From Geobacteraceae bacterium (GTDB lineage: Bacteria > Desulfobacterota > Desulfuromonadia > Geobacterales > Pseudopelobacteraceae), in NCBI GenBank assembly GCA_016720395.1, contig JADKKR010000003.1, positions 248,001 to 312,000 of the forward strand: 64,000 bases of DNA. The letters run 5' to 3'. The notes under the pieces were generated by a model, which was not told the DNA's origin, did not search any database, and was given only the letters and a program-made list of their open reading frames with translations. A program made the translations under genes and the position numbers. Of this stretch, positions 1 through 8,457 are shown piece by piece; position 1 is the first letter of the stretch, and each line of letters starts with the position of its first letter.

Positions 1-774
1 TTGTCTGACATGCTTCTGGTGATAGACGTCGGAAACAGCAATATCGTCCTGGGTGTGTACGAGGGCCTTCAACTCGTTCGAAACTGGCGACTTTCCACCG
101 ACAAGTCCCGCACATCCGACGAGTATGCTGTCCTGCTCCACAGCCTTTTCTCCCAGGCCGGCCTCGGTTTCGAATCTATCAAGGCTGCTATCATCTCATC
201 CGTTGTGCCGCCCCTGACCGGGGTTATGGAAGCCATTGTCCGTGACTTTTTTCACCACACCCCCTATGTAGTCGGACCGGGGCTCAAAACCGGTATGCCG
301 ATCCAGTACGATAATCCCCGTGAGGTTGGAGCCGATCGGATTGTCAATGCCGTTGCCGGGTATGAAAAATATCACTGCGCCCTTGTGATCGTTGATTTCG
401 GTACCGCAACCACCTTCGATTATGTCAATGCCAAGGGAGAATACTGTGGCGGCGCCATCGCACCGGGACTGGCCATCTCGGTAGAAGCCTTGTTTCAGAG
501 GGCGAGCAAGCTGCCTCGCATCGATATTGCCAAGCCGCCCCAGATTATTGCCAAGAATACGGTCAACTCCATGCAGGCCGGTATCTTCTTCGGATACGTC
601 GGCCTGGTGGACGAGATCGTCAGCCGCATCAAGCTGGAAAGCAAGGACTCCCCCCGGGTCATCGCCACCGGTGGCCTGGCCAACCTCATCGCACCCGAGT
701 CCCGGACCATCGAGGAGGTGGACGATTTTCTTACGCTGGACGGGCTGCGCATCTTATACGAACGCAACAGGTAA
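1..774 (+). CDS. coaX: Type III pantothenate kinase
   Basis: Phosphorylates pantothenate, the first step of coenzyme A synthesis in the cytoplasm. The N-terminal phosphate-binding motif DVGNSN is at residues 9-14, with GADRIVNA and the DFGTATTFD motif further on, as in ASKHA-fold type III kinases. At 257 aa it is normal length. The reading frame opens with TTG at the window edge and has an ATG three codons later; the upstream ribosome site lies outside the window, so the start is not certain. An EF-G paralogue follows after 39 bases and is probably co-transcribed. Confidence 0.95.
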   Translation: MSDMLLVIDVGNSNIVLGVYEGLQLVRNWRLSTDKSRTSDEYAVLLHSLFSQAGLGFESIKAAIISSVVPPLTGVMEAIVRDFFHHTPYVVGPGLKTGMPIQYDNPREVGADRIVNAVAGYEKYHCALVIVDFGTATTFDYVNAKGEYCGGAIAPGLAISVEALFQRASKLPRIDIAKPPQIIAKNTVNSMQAGIFFGYVGLVDEIVSRIKLESKDSPRVIATGGLANLIAPESRTIEEVDDFLTLDGLRILYERNR

Positions 775-813
775 CCTGATTGTTCATATCATTCAACTCA
801 AGGAGGAGAAAAG

Positions 814-2892
814 ATGGGACAGTTTGAAACGGGCAAGATCCGTAACCTTGGCATTGTGGCGCACGGCGGGGCCGGCAAGACCTCGTTGGCAGAGGCGATC
901 CTTTTCGATACCGGCATGATTGATCGCCTGGGGCGGGTGGATGACGGTTCTTCCACGATGGACTTCGAGCCGGAAGAGATCAAGCGCAAGATCTCCATAA
1001 CATCAGCCCTTGACCATTGCGAGTGGAACAACCATTCCATCCATATCGTGGATACCCCCGGATACGGCAACTTCATCGCCGATACCCGTGCCTGCATGAG
1101 GGCCCTTGACTGTGCTGTGGTGATCCTGTCGGCCATTTCCGGCGTAAAGGCGCAGACTGAGGAGATCTGGAACTGGGCCAATGAGTTCGAAATCCCGCGC
1201 ATCGCCTTTGTCAATAAGCTGGATCGTGAACGGGCCAGTTTTCTACGCGCAATCGATGACATGGAGAAGTCACTGGGTGCACGTGGCGTGGCGATCCAGA
1301 TGCCGATAGGCCTTGAAGCGGATTTTCAGGGGGTGATTGACCTGATCGCTATGAAAGCCTGTTTCTATGCCAAGGACGGTTCGGGGACTTTCACTGAGGG
1401 CGCCATTCCCGCCGAATATGCTGATGAGGCCGCCCGGTTGCGGGAACAGCTGGTGGAAACCGTAGCAGAGGCCTACGACGCTCTGACTGAGAAGTACCTG
1501 GAAGCGGGCGAACTGACGGAGGAGGAGATCATTGACGGCCTGCGTGTCGGTACTATGCGTAACACGTTTACCGCCGTACTGTGCGGTTCAGCCACCTCTA
1601 ACATCGGTGTTAAACAGCTTCTGGATGCCGTCTGCGCCTATCTGCCGTCACCACTGGACCGCACCAAGGCTGTCGGGACACATCCCAAGACCGGTGACAT
1701 GCTGGAACGGGCACCGGACGAAAAAGAACCCTTCTCTGCGCTGGTGTTCAAGACCACCTCCGACCCCTACACCGGCAAGATCACCATCTTCCGCATCTAC
1801 TCGGGCGTACTCAACTCGGACTCCACGATCTTCAACTCCACCAAGGGGGTCGAAGAGCGCATCGGCCAGATCTATGAACTGGAGGGCAAGAAACAGCACC
1901 CGATCAAACAGGCGGTGGCAGGTGATATCGTCGCAGTCGCCAAGCTGAAAGAGACCGTGACCGGCGATACGCTCTGCGATGCCGCCAAACCGATCATCTA
2001 CGAGCCGGCCAGGCAGCTGCTGCCGGTGATCTCCTACGCCATCGAACCCAAAACCAAGGCCGATGAGGACAAGATCCATAACGCGCTGCATCGTATGATT
2101 GAGGAGGAGCCTACCCTGGAGTCGCACCGCGACACCCAGACCAAGGAGTTCATCATCTCCGGTATGGGGCAGGTGCACCTTGAGGTCATCGTTGAGAAGC
2201 TCAAACGCAAATTCGGTGTGGATGTTCTGCTGAAAACACCCAAGGTCCCTTACCTGGAGACCATTCGCGGAACCGCCAAGGTGCAGGGAAAGTACAAGAA
2301 ACAGTCCGGCGGGCGTGGACAGTACGGTGACTGCTGGATCGAGATGTGCCCGACCGGAAGGGGAGAGGGGTACATCTTCGAGGATAAGGTCGTGGGAGGA
2401 GTCATCCCGCGGCAATACATCCCTGCTGTTGACAAGGGCATCCACGATGCCTCGCTGGAAGGTTTCCTGGCCGGTTATCCGGTGGTTGACTTCAAGGTGG
2501 CACTCTATGACGGTTCCTTCCATACGGTTGACTCGTCGGAGATGGCCTTCAAAGTTGCCGGCTCCATGGCATTCAAGAAGGCAATGGAGGTCTGCAAACC
2601 GGTCCTGCTGGAGCCGATCGTTAATCTCAAGGTTACCGTGCCAGATGAAAACATGGGCGATGTGATCGGCGATCTCAACTCCCGCCGCGGCAAGGTTGTG
2701 GGGGTGGAACCCAAGGCCAATTCGCAGATCATCCGTGCGGTCGTGCCCATGTCCGAGGTTTTGGCCTACTCCAATGACCTGAAGTCCATGACCAGTGACC
2801 GCGGGATGTTCAGTACAGAATTTTCCCACTATGAGGAGATGCCGAGCCACTTGTCCCAGAAAGTGATCGCTGAAGCCAACGCTGTTAAATAG
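814..2892 (+). CDS. Elongation factor G-like GTPase (paralogue)
   Basis: Translational GTPase of 692 aa, preceded by AAGGAGGAG. The G1 motif reads AHGGAGKTS, where canonical EF-G has AHIDAGKTT; G3 is DTPGY and G4 is NKLD. The usual RGITITSA switch segment is changed to KRKISITSA. Domain IV and V motifs (SGGRGQYGD, GDLNSRRGK) remain. A canonical fusA is present at 41221-43299, so this is the second EF-G of the genome, of the EF-G-like class that sits apart from ribosomal operons. Whether it translocates, recycles or serves a stress role cannot be read from the sequence. It probably shares a transcript with coaX. Confidence 0.9.
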   Translation: MGQFETGKIRNLGIVAHGGAGKTSLAEAILFDTGMIDRLGRVDDGSSTMDFEPEEIKRKISITSALDHCEWNNHSIHIVDTPGYGNFIADTRACMRALDCAVVILSAISGVKAQTEEIWNWANEFEIPRIAFVNKLDRERASFLRAIDDMEKSLGARGVAIQMPIGLEADFQGVIDLIAMKACFYAKDGSGTFTEGAIPAEYADEAARLREQLVETVAEAYDALTEKYLEAGELTEEEIIDGLRVGTMRNTFTAVLCGSATSNIGVKQLLDAVCAYLPSPLDRTKAVGTHPKTGDMLERAPDEKEPFSALVFKTTSDPYTGKITIFRIYSGVLNSDSTIFNSTKGVEERIGQIYELEGKKQHPIKQAVAGDIVAVAKLKETVTGDTLCDAAKPIIYEPARQLLPVISYAIEPKTKADEDKIHNALHRMIEEEPTLESHRDTQTKEFIISGMGQVHLEVIVEKLKRKFGVDVLLKTPKVPYLETIRGTAKVQGKYKKQSGGRGQYGDCWIEMCPTGRGEGYIFEDKVVGGVIPRQYIPAVDKGIHDASLEGFLAGYPVVDFKVALYDGSFHTVDSSEMAFKVAGSMAFKKAMEVCKPVLLEPIVNLKVTVPDENMGDVIGDLNSRRGKVVGVEPKANSQIIRAVVPMSEVLAYSNDLKSMTSDRGMFSTEFSHYEEMPSHLSQKVIAEANAVK

Positions 2893-2976
2893 ACTAATGT
2901 GTCCTGTGTTCACGGACTGTACTGTATTCTACGGTTACGGTTCCTGGTGTGGGTCACGAATAACGGAGGATAATCC

Positions 2977-4071
2977 ATGGATATCAAGTTCAGTAAGGAT
3001 TCAACTGAAGGTCAACAGGCAGGCGCCGATAAAAAGGGGAGCCAGAATATCCTGCTCGTTGTACTTCTGGTACTGGTATGTGCCTTCGGGTACATCTACT
3101 TCTTCACCGGCCTGATCAAGCCGGAGACGGAGCAGAAATCTGCCCAGGCACCGGTGCCGCAGGTGGAAAAGAAGCCACTGCCTTCAGCAGACGGTTCACC
3201 AGCGCAGGCTGGCGCCGGTGATGCTAAAAAAGATGCGACGACCACCCCGGATGTGAAGCCTGAGCCAGCTGCCGCACCTGCTGCCGCTCCAGCGCCGGTA
3301 GCTGCTGCTAAGCCTGCAGCCAAGGAGGCGGCAGAAGAGGCACAGATAGCTGTCAAAAAGCCGTTGCCGGGTGTCGGCAAAGCTGATGCAAAGAAGCCGG
3401 CGCCGGTCGAGAAAAAACAGCCGGCTGTCGCCGAAAATAAACCGCAGCCGGTGAAAGAAGTAGAAAAGAAACCGATCGAAGTAAAGAAACCGGTCGAGGT
3501 AAAGAAACCGGCTGAGAAAGCAGCTTTACCTGCTGTAGCATCCGTGAAGGTAAAGAAGGATGTTCAGAAACCGGCAAAGAAAGAAACGGTAACCGCTCCC
3601 GCTACGGTAGCCGGTTCTGGAAACTGGACGGTGCTGGTTGGCAACTATGTGCTGGAAGAGGCGATGGCGACTGATCTTGCACGGGTTAGAAAAGCAGGCC
3701 TTGAAGCTTTCATTGTGCCGGGTGCCCAGAAAAAATCCCATATGAACCGACTGCTGTTGGCAGAATTCACAGACCGTGATTCCGCCCAGGCGGAACTTGC
3801 GAAGCTGAAGCGTGTTACTGCTGATGCCTTTATGGGTGACAATGCCGGTATGCATGTTGTCTATGCCGGTTCATATCTGCTTGATACCCGGGCCGCCTCT
3901 GAGAAGGAGCGGCTTGCCGCTGCCGGTTTCAAGCTGACGGTTAAGCGCGTGGAAGTATCGATTCCGACGAAAAATCTCACAGCCGGCAGCTTTGCTGAAA
4001 AGAGTGCGGCCGAAGAGGTCCAAAAAAAGTTGCGGGTCGCAGGTGTCAAGGCATCCCTGTCCCGTCAATAG
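2977..4071 (+). CDS. SPOR-domain membrane-anchored protein
   Basis: Protein of 364 aa preceded by GGAGGATAATCC. It has a short cytoplasmic tail, one membrane segment at about residues 24-46 (hydrophobic run ILLVVLLVLVCAFGYIYFF), then a long Pro/Ala/Lys-rich spacer to about residue 205 with repeated VEKKP/VEVKKP units. The C-terminal region holds two SPOR-like units: GNWTVLVGNYVLEEAM at about 213 and a weaker one at about 290. SPOR domains bind denuded peptidoglycan, often at division sites. It leads a three-gene cassette with the unknown gene at 4078 and the MglA-like gene at 5018. A role at the cell envelope or pole is inference. Confidence 0.85.
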   Translation: MDIKFSKDSTEGQQAGADKKGSQNILLVVLLVLVCAFGYIYFFTGLIKPETEQKSAQAPVPQVEKKPLPSADGSPAQAGAGDAKKDATTTPDVKPEPAAAPAAAPAPVAAAKPAAKEAAEEAQIAVKKPLPGVGKADAKKPAPVEKKQPAVAENKPQPVKEVEKKPIEVKKPVEVKKPAEKAALPAVASVKVKKDVQKPAKKETVTAPATVAGSGNWTVLVGNYVLEEAMATDLARVRKAGLEAFIVPGAQKKSHMNRLLLAEFTDRDSAQAELAKLKRVTADAFMGDNAGMHVVYAGSYLLDTRAASEKERLAAAGFKLTVKRVEVSIPTKNLTAGSFAEKSAAEEVQKKLRVAGVKASLSRQ

Positions 4072-4077
4072 GTACGT

Positions 4078-5004
4078 ATGTCAGACGCAATCAAGCTGAA
4101 AATATCGTCGGCAATAGCCGCATATGTCAGACCCGGTGTACCGCTGGACAAAAAACTTGCCGGAATCCAGACGGCTCCAATGCTGGAGCCGTTTGAACGG
4201 GTAACGTTACTGTGCTGCCTGTTGAAGGATGCGGAGCCTGCAGTCAAGGAGGCTGCAGGCTCCGCTTTTTCTGCGTTGCCCGGTGAGGTTGCCCTGGAAT
4301 ATGTTCAATCCCCTGAAGCACACCCTTCTCTTCTTCATGAAATCGCCAGGGCTCATTACGGGAACCGGGAAGTCGTAAATGCTCTTCTGCGTACGGATTT
4401 GCTTTCCAGCCAGGCCCGGGAGTTTCTGCTGCGGCAGCAGGCGTCTTCTCCGGCCGAGCCGGAGAGCAAATCTCCAGCGCAGGAATGTGCTGAAAAAACC
4501 GATGATGACGTCCCTGAGGACATTGAACCGCTGAGCACAGAAGACGGCACTCAGATTGAGGACGCAGCTGAAATAGATGAAGAGGATGAAGAGTTTCTCA
4601 GTAAGTACAAGGTCGCCATGATGATGGGGATCGGTGAGAAAATCAAGATGGCCTTGACCGGCGACAAGGAGTGGCGTGCAATTCTTATCAAGGATGCCAA
4701 CAAGCTTGTCTCCGGCAGTGTTATCAAGAACGCACGCATAACCGATGGTGAAATCCTGAATATCTTGAAAGTCGGTGTCCAGAACGATGAGATTATCCGT
4801 CTGATCTGCGCCAACAAGGAGTGGGTTAAAAACTATCTGATTCGCAAGGCGTTGATATCCTGCCCCAAGACCCCCCTCCCGAACGCATTGCGTTACCTGG
4901 CAACCATGAATGAGAAAGATATTGCCGGCTATGCCAAAAGCAAGAACATCTCATCGGTTGTCGCTACGCAGGCTAAAAGAATGCTTCTTGCAAAAAAACG
5001 ATAA
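4078..5004 (+). CDS. Unrecognised cytoplasmic protein, possible helical repeats
   Basis: Protein of 308 aa, not recognised. No signal peptide or membrane segment is seen. The N-terminal 120 residues look like paired helices of HEAT-like character (VTLLCCLLKDAEPAVKEAAG, then LHEIARAHYGNREVVNALL). An acidic stretch follows at about 140-180 (DDDVPEDIEP, EIDEEDEEF), then a helical C-terminal half ending in basic AKKR. It starts 6 bases after the SPOR gene and is followed after 13 bases by the MglA-like gene, so the three are probably one operon. The coding DNA contains a strong terminator-like hairpin near codons 52-64. Confidence 0.75.
   Translation: MSDAIKLKISSAIAAYVRPGVPLDKKLAGIQTAPMLEPFERVTLLCCLLKDAEPAVKEAAGSAFSALPGEVALEYVQSPEAHPSLLHEIARAHYGNREVVNALLRTDLLSSQAREFLLRQQASSPAEPESKSPAQECAEKTDDDVPEDIEPLSTEDGTQIEDAAEIDEEDEEFLSKYKVAMMMGIGEKIKMALTGDKEWRAILIKDANKLVSGSVIKNARITDGEILNILKVGVQNDEIIRLICANKEWVKNYLIRKALISCPKTPLPNALRYLATMNEKDIAGYAKSKNISSVVATQAKRMLLAKKR
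4231..4270 (+). terminator. Terminator-like hairpin inside a coding region
   Basis: A perfect 13-bp inverted repeat, GCGGAGCCTGCAG at 4231-4243 and its complement at 4253-4265, has a 9-base loop and is followed directly by TTTTT. This is the form of an intrinsic terminator, but it lies about 155 bases inside the open frame starting at 4078. It could attenuate transcription when the gene is poorly translated, or be chance in a GC-rich repeated Glu-Ala-Ala codon run. Confidence 0.5.
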
Positions 5005-5017
5005 ATCAGGAGCATGA

Positions 5018-5911
5018 ATGGCAGTCATCAACCATGCCAAACGCGAGATTAACGCTAAAATTGTGTACTACGGCCGTGAAGGTTCGGGAAAGCGCGCTTC
5101 GTTGCAGTATCTCTATGACAGGATCAAGCCGTCGTTGCGGGGCAAGCTGAGAACCGTGCCGGCCAGCGGTGATACACTGCTTTTTTTTGACTTCAGTCCC
5201 TTTGAACATCCTGTCTTCGGCGGATACCGGCTCCGTTTTCATATGTACAGCCTGACCGGCACGGTTGCCAATCCCGCTGCATGGAAGATGACGCTCAAGG
5301 GTGCAGACGGCATTGTTATTGTTGCAGATGCGTCACCTGCAATGATTCCTGCCGCCAGAGAAAGTATCTCTCAGCTGCGGGGTTTTTTGGAAGCCTACGG
5401 GGTCGGCCTGCACGACATCCCCTGTGTCCTTCAGCTCAACAGGGTCGCCGGCGGAGATTCCCCTTCCGGGACTGCGCTCACCACGGATCTCGATGTGCCG
5501 GATATGCGGGCCTGTATCTCCGGGAACGGGATTGGTGAGGGTGTGCTGGAGGCTCTCTCGCTGCTTTCCCGTGAAATAATGGCCCGCATCGGACAGGACG
5601 ATGCCTTGCGGGCCGGGGAGAGCAGAAAATCGGCAGAGGCGGGAAATAATGCAGATGAGTCGCATGCCCCCGTAACACGTGAAACCCTGGAACGTTCGCT
5701 GAAGCATGAACCGCTCCCGTCAATAACAGAAGAGTTTTCTTTGCCTGTAGACGGGCAGGAAGATGCCGGAAAAGTTTGTGAATCCATGCAGGTTGTGCTG
5801 GCAGATGAAGGGGCCGTATGCAGGGAAGGTGCCGTACGGATACCGCTTGAGATTATTCTCGGAGGAAAATCGCGCCGGCTTGTGGTGTCGATTGCACTAG
5901 AACAGGGGTGA
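5018..5911 (+). CDS. MglA-like small GTPase homologue with degenerate nucleotide site
   Basis: Protein of 297 aa preceded by CAGGAGCATGA. Residues 1-190 follow the MglA (bacterial Ras-like polarity GTPase) pattern: INHAKREINAKIVYYG, then the LLFFDFSP strand, RFHMYSLTG, KGADGIVIVAD and IPCVLQLN. The P-loop is GREGSGKRA, with Arg where Ser/Thr binds Mg. The switch-II motif VPGQ is LTGT and the NKRD base-specificity motif is NRVA. It may therefore bind GTP weakly or not at all. About 100 extra C-terminal residues, acidic and then beta-rich, are not part of the usual 195-aa MglA. It is the last gene of the SPOR cassette. Confidence 0.8.
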   Translation: MAVINHAKREINAKIVYYGREGSGKRASLQYLYDRIKPSLRGKLRTVPASGDTLLFFDFSPFEHPVFGGYRLRFHMYSLTGTVANPAAWKMTLKGADGIVIVADASPAMIPAARESISQLRGFLEAYGVGLHDIPCVLQLNRVAGGDSPSGTALTTDLDVPDMRACISGNGIGEGVLEALSLLSREIMARIGQDDALRAGESRKSAEAGNNADESHAPVTRETLERSLKHEPLPSITEEFSLPVDGQEDAGKVCESMQVVLADEGAVCREGAVRIPLEIILGGKSRRLVVSIALEQG

Positions 5912-5976
5912 GGCAGAGCGACAAGCCGATGGAGTTGATTGCTGCTGTCAGGAAAATCGGAAAGCGGTATTGAACT

Positions 5977-6630
5977 TTATAGCTGCCTGTGGCACCTGAG
6001 AGAAGGAACCATGAAGGGAACTGTCTGCTGGTATCTGCGGTATGTCTCTCCAAACTCCTTCAGAAGCCGGCGCTCTTCGATCTTCCCGCCAACAATGAAA
6101 TATGCTATGGAAAAGATCGTCAACAGCAGCCATTGGACGGTCATAACCGGATTAAGCACCAAAAAAAGTGTCGAGTAGAAATAGAGCGGGTGGCGAACGC
6201 GGGCATAGCATCCGCCGGTGACAAGTTTGTGCGATGGGGAAGTCACTGTACGGAGCTGGGTTATGCCGAGTAACTCCCCGGGACCGGTCTGGCGTACGCA
6301 GCGTAAGATGACCGCTGCGACCAGTAGCTGCGCCGCGTACAGCAGCCATCTCGATATTCCGGGTGCTGCGTAGATCAGAGGGGATGTCCGGTAGGCAGCC
6401 ATGACCCAGGCAAACATGGCCAGTGACGCCAGATTGTAGAGCAACCGATAGGAGCGCGGTTCCCTTCCGGTGACCCGCTTGAAGGCCATTTTCGTCCGGT
6501 TCGCCGCAAACAGCGAGTGCGCCACGCCAAAGAGGATGCAACGTACTATGAACACAGCGTAGTCGGGCAGGGTAAGCTCCTGATGATCACTCGTGGTGAT
6601 GAAGGTAGCATTACCTTCTTGTTTACACAA
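5977..6630 (-). CDS. Isoprenylcysteine-methyltransferase-like integral membrane protein
   Basis: About 217 aa with four to five hydrophobic segments. The C-terminal half has the signature of the ICMT/PEMT/NnrU-like membrane methyltransferase group: GGCYARVRHPLYFYS at about 140, then EERRLLKEFGETYRRYQ near the end. The substrate is unknown. The open frame starts at a TTG at 6628-6630 with no clear ribosome site, and the first in-frame ATG would cut into the first membrane segment, so the exact start is uncertain. It is transcribed against both neighbours and convergent with the MglA-like gene. Confidence 0.75.
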   Translation of the reverse strand: MCKQEGNATFITTSDHQELTLPDYAVFIVRCILFGVAHSLFAANRTKMAFKRVTGREPRSYRLLYNLASLAMFAWVMAAYRTSPLIYAAPGISRWLLYAAQLLVAAVILRCVRQTGPGELLGITQLRTVTSPSHKLVTGGCYARVRHPLYFYSTLFLVLNPVMTVQWLLLTIFSIAYFIVGGKIEERRLLKEFGETYRRYQQTVPFMVPSLRCHRQL

Positions 6631-6647
6631 TCACAACGTGCTATATA
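6619..6647 (+). promoter_or_regulatory. Candidate sigma-70 promoter for the kinase-BON gene
   Basis: TTGTTT at 6619-6624, a 17-base spacer, then TATATA at 6642-6647, 36 bases before the ATG at 6684. A small inverted repeat, GAAGGTA/TACCTTC, lies just upstream at 6601-6618. Confidence 0.4.
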
Positions 6648-6683
6648 GCGCAGGAAGTGCTTACAACGCGGGGAGGAGTGTAC

Positions 6684-7511
6684 ATGGCTGTTATCACAGT
6701 TTCACGGGAAATGGGTACGGGTGCCTATCACATTGCTGAAGAGATTGCCCGCAAGCTTAAGTACACTCTGGTAGACGGTGAGCGTGTCAGTGCCTGTGCG
6801 CCCAAGTACGGTCTGGCCCCTGACATGCTCCAGATGGTCGACGAAAAGCCGCCGTCCTACATAACGGCCGAAGACCGCAAACGGGCTGCCGCCCTGAACA
6901 CGGTCGAACTGATCCTGCTGGATTTCGCCCGCAAGGGGAACGTGGTCCTGTATGGCCGCGGTGGTCAGGATTTGATGAAAGGGTGCGGAAATGTTCTCCG
7001 CCTGAGATTCATCGCCGATTTCGAAGAACGTGTAGAGCGTTTTGCGGAGCGGGAATGGATCGACCCCGATCTGGCACGCTCCATGATCCGTCGCAGTGAC
7101 CATCAGCGCGGAGGATTCATTCATTTCTATTTCGACCGCTGGTGGGATAACCCGTTGGGGTATGACATGATCTTCAATACGTCACGCCTGTCTCAGGAAA
7201 TTATCGTGGAAAGCATCGTGGCCGCTTCCAAGGATCCGGGCCTCAAGGAGGCTGAAAAGGGTGCTGCAGAGATCATCGACAACACCATCCTGATGAAGAA
7301 GATAGAGACCGCCCTGCTGAACGCCCCGACTCTCGACTACCGCCCCTTCAAGATCCAGGTGGAAAAGGGACGGGTCGTGCTGAGCGGCTACCTTACCTCG
7401 GAAGATGAGAAAAAGAGCGCCCTGAAGATCGTCGAGTCGATCAAGGGGGTCAAGTCGGTGAATGCGGATATCCAGGTTGTGAATTACAAGGCCTACAAGG
7501 ACAAGAGCTGA
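6684..7511 (+). CDS. Cytidylate-kinase-like protein fused to a BON domain
   Basis: The ATG at 6684 is chosen because GGGGAGGAG lies just upstream; a GTG 27 bases earlier would swallow that site. The 275-aa protein begins AVITVSREMGTGAYHIAEEIA, the phosphate-binding start of the cytidylate-kinase-like family (PF13189 type), where GTGAYHI replaces the usual GKS. RLRFIADFEERVERFAERE and MIRRSDHQRGGFIHFYF follow the family's lid region. Residues from about 208 (FKIQVEKGRVVLSGYLTS to VKSVNADIQVVNY) are a BON domain, usually a membrane or phospholipid binding module. Substrate unknown. Its end overlaps the convergent PHP gene by 19 bases. Confidence 0.85.
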   Translation: MAVITVSREMGTGAYHIAEEIARKLKYTLVDGERVSACAPKYGLAPDMLQMVDEKPPSYITAEDRKRAAALNTVELILLDFARKGNVVLYGRGGQDLMKGCGNVLRLRFIADFEERVERFAEREWIDPDLARSMIRRSDHQRGGFIHFYFDRWWDNPLGYDMIFNTSRLSQEIIVESIVAASKDPGLKEAEKGAAEIIDNTILMKKIETALLNAPTLDYRPFKIQVEKGRVVLSGYLTSEDEKKSALKIVESIKGVKSVNADIQVVNYKAYKDKS

Positions 7512-8380
7512 TTTTTCCTTACAGAGAGACGTTTCCTGAGGGGGGCGAGGAGGGTATCGCTGAAACGGATGCCGCCTCGCCCCCTCCCCATCTGCAATCC
7601 TTCCTCGATTCCATGGTAATCCGACCCTCCGGTCACCAGAAGACCCAACTCATCTGCCAGTCGCCGCAGAAACTCCATCTCGTCCTGTTGCGCCAGGTTG
7701 TTGAATGCCTCGACGCCGTCCAATCCAGACTCTGCCAGTTCTGTTACAACATCGCGCAGCTCCTGACGGTCGTTGCTGATTGTTGTCGGGTGAGCCAATA
7801 CGGCGACCCCGCCCAGACGCCTGATTTCCTGGATGGCGTCCTGCATAGGCCAGTAGCATTTGGGAACATTGCAGGGGACCAGGTAGCGCCTGAAGGCGTC
7901 TTCGATGTTGCTGACATATCCCCGCTCAAGCAGGGCGCGTGCAATGTGCGGCCGGCCGAGTGCATCCCTGGCAAAGGCCAGTACCTCTGAGAGAGCGACC
8001 GCTTCATGACCGTCTTCTGCCAGCATATTGTTAACCCGCTCAAGGATCTCAACGTTGCGACGTTCCCGCCGTTCACGAAATCCATTCAGTTTATCCAGAA
8101 ACCCGGCATCGGACCAGTCCATCCCATATCCAAGCAGATGAACATCCTGCCAGGATCTGAACTGGACTGACAGTTCGACTGCCGGAAGTACCTCTATTCC
8201 GCAGGTCAGGCCCGCTCTTATGCCTTCGGCTATGCCTGCTACGGAATCGTGATCGGCAATGGCTACCGTTACGAGGCCCTCAGTTGATGCGCGCCGCACC
8301 AGCTCCGTGGGTGAAAAAGCTCCGTCGGAACAGTTTGAGTGGATGTGGAGGTCAATAAAAGAACGATTATCAATTTTCAT
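7493..8380 (-). CDS. PHP-domain phosphoesterase
   Basis: 295 aa. All the metal-binding motifs of the PHP family are visible: DLHIHSNCSDG near the N-terminus, ADHD at about 41-44, AVLAHP at about 190 and GSDYHG near the C-terminus. This is the stand-alone PHP class resembling E. coli YciV/RNase AM, a trinuclear metal phosphoesterase acting on 5'-phosphorylated nucleotides or short RNA. The exact substrate here is not shown by the sequence. The upstream ribosome site is weak. It is divergent from nth, with only 77 bases between the two starts. Confidence 0.85.
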   Translation of the reverse strand: MKIDNRSFIDLHIHSNCSDGAFSPTELVRRASTEGLVTVAIADHDSVAGIAEGIRAGLTCGIEVLPAVELSVQFRSWQDVHLLGYGMDWSDAGFLDKLNGFRERRERRNVEILERVNNMLAEDGHEAVALSEVLAFARDALGRPHIARALLERGYVSNIEDAFRRYLVPCNVPKCYWPMQDAIQEIRRLGGVAVLAHPTTISNDRQELRDVVTELAESGLDGVEAFNNLAQQDEMEFLRRLADELGLLVTGGSDYHGIEEGLQMGRGRGGIRFSDTLLAPLRKRLSVRKNQLLSL

Positions 8381-8422
8381 GAGAATATGATAGCCCCATA
8401 TCGCTGAAAAGTAAAACCGGTC

Positions 8423-8451
8423 TTGCGTGTCGACCTGCCTTCGGGTACTAT
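8423..8451 (+). promoter_or_regulatory. Candidate sigma-70 promoter for nth
   Basis: TTGCGT at 8423-8428, a 17-base spacer, then TACTAT at 8446-8451. The expected transcription start is at about the ATG at 8458 itself, so the message would be nearly leaderless. No purine-rich ribosome site is present before that ATG. Confidence 0.4.
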
Positions 8452-8457
8452 TTTTTC

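Noticed and set aside
1648..2913. 421-codon minus-strand frame under the EF-G paralogue
   Set aside because: Shadow of the real gene; composition is unlike a protein, and no start signal is present.
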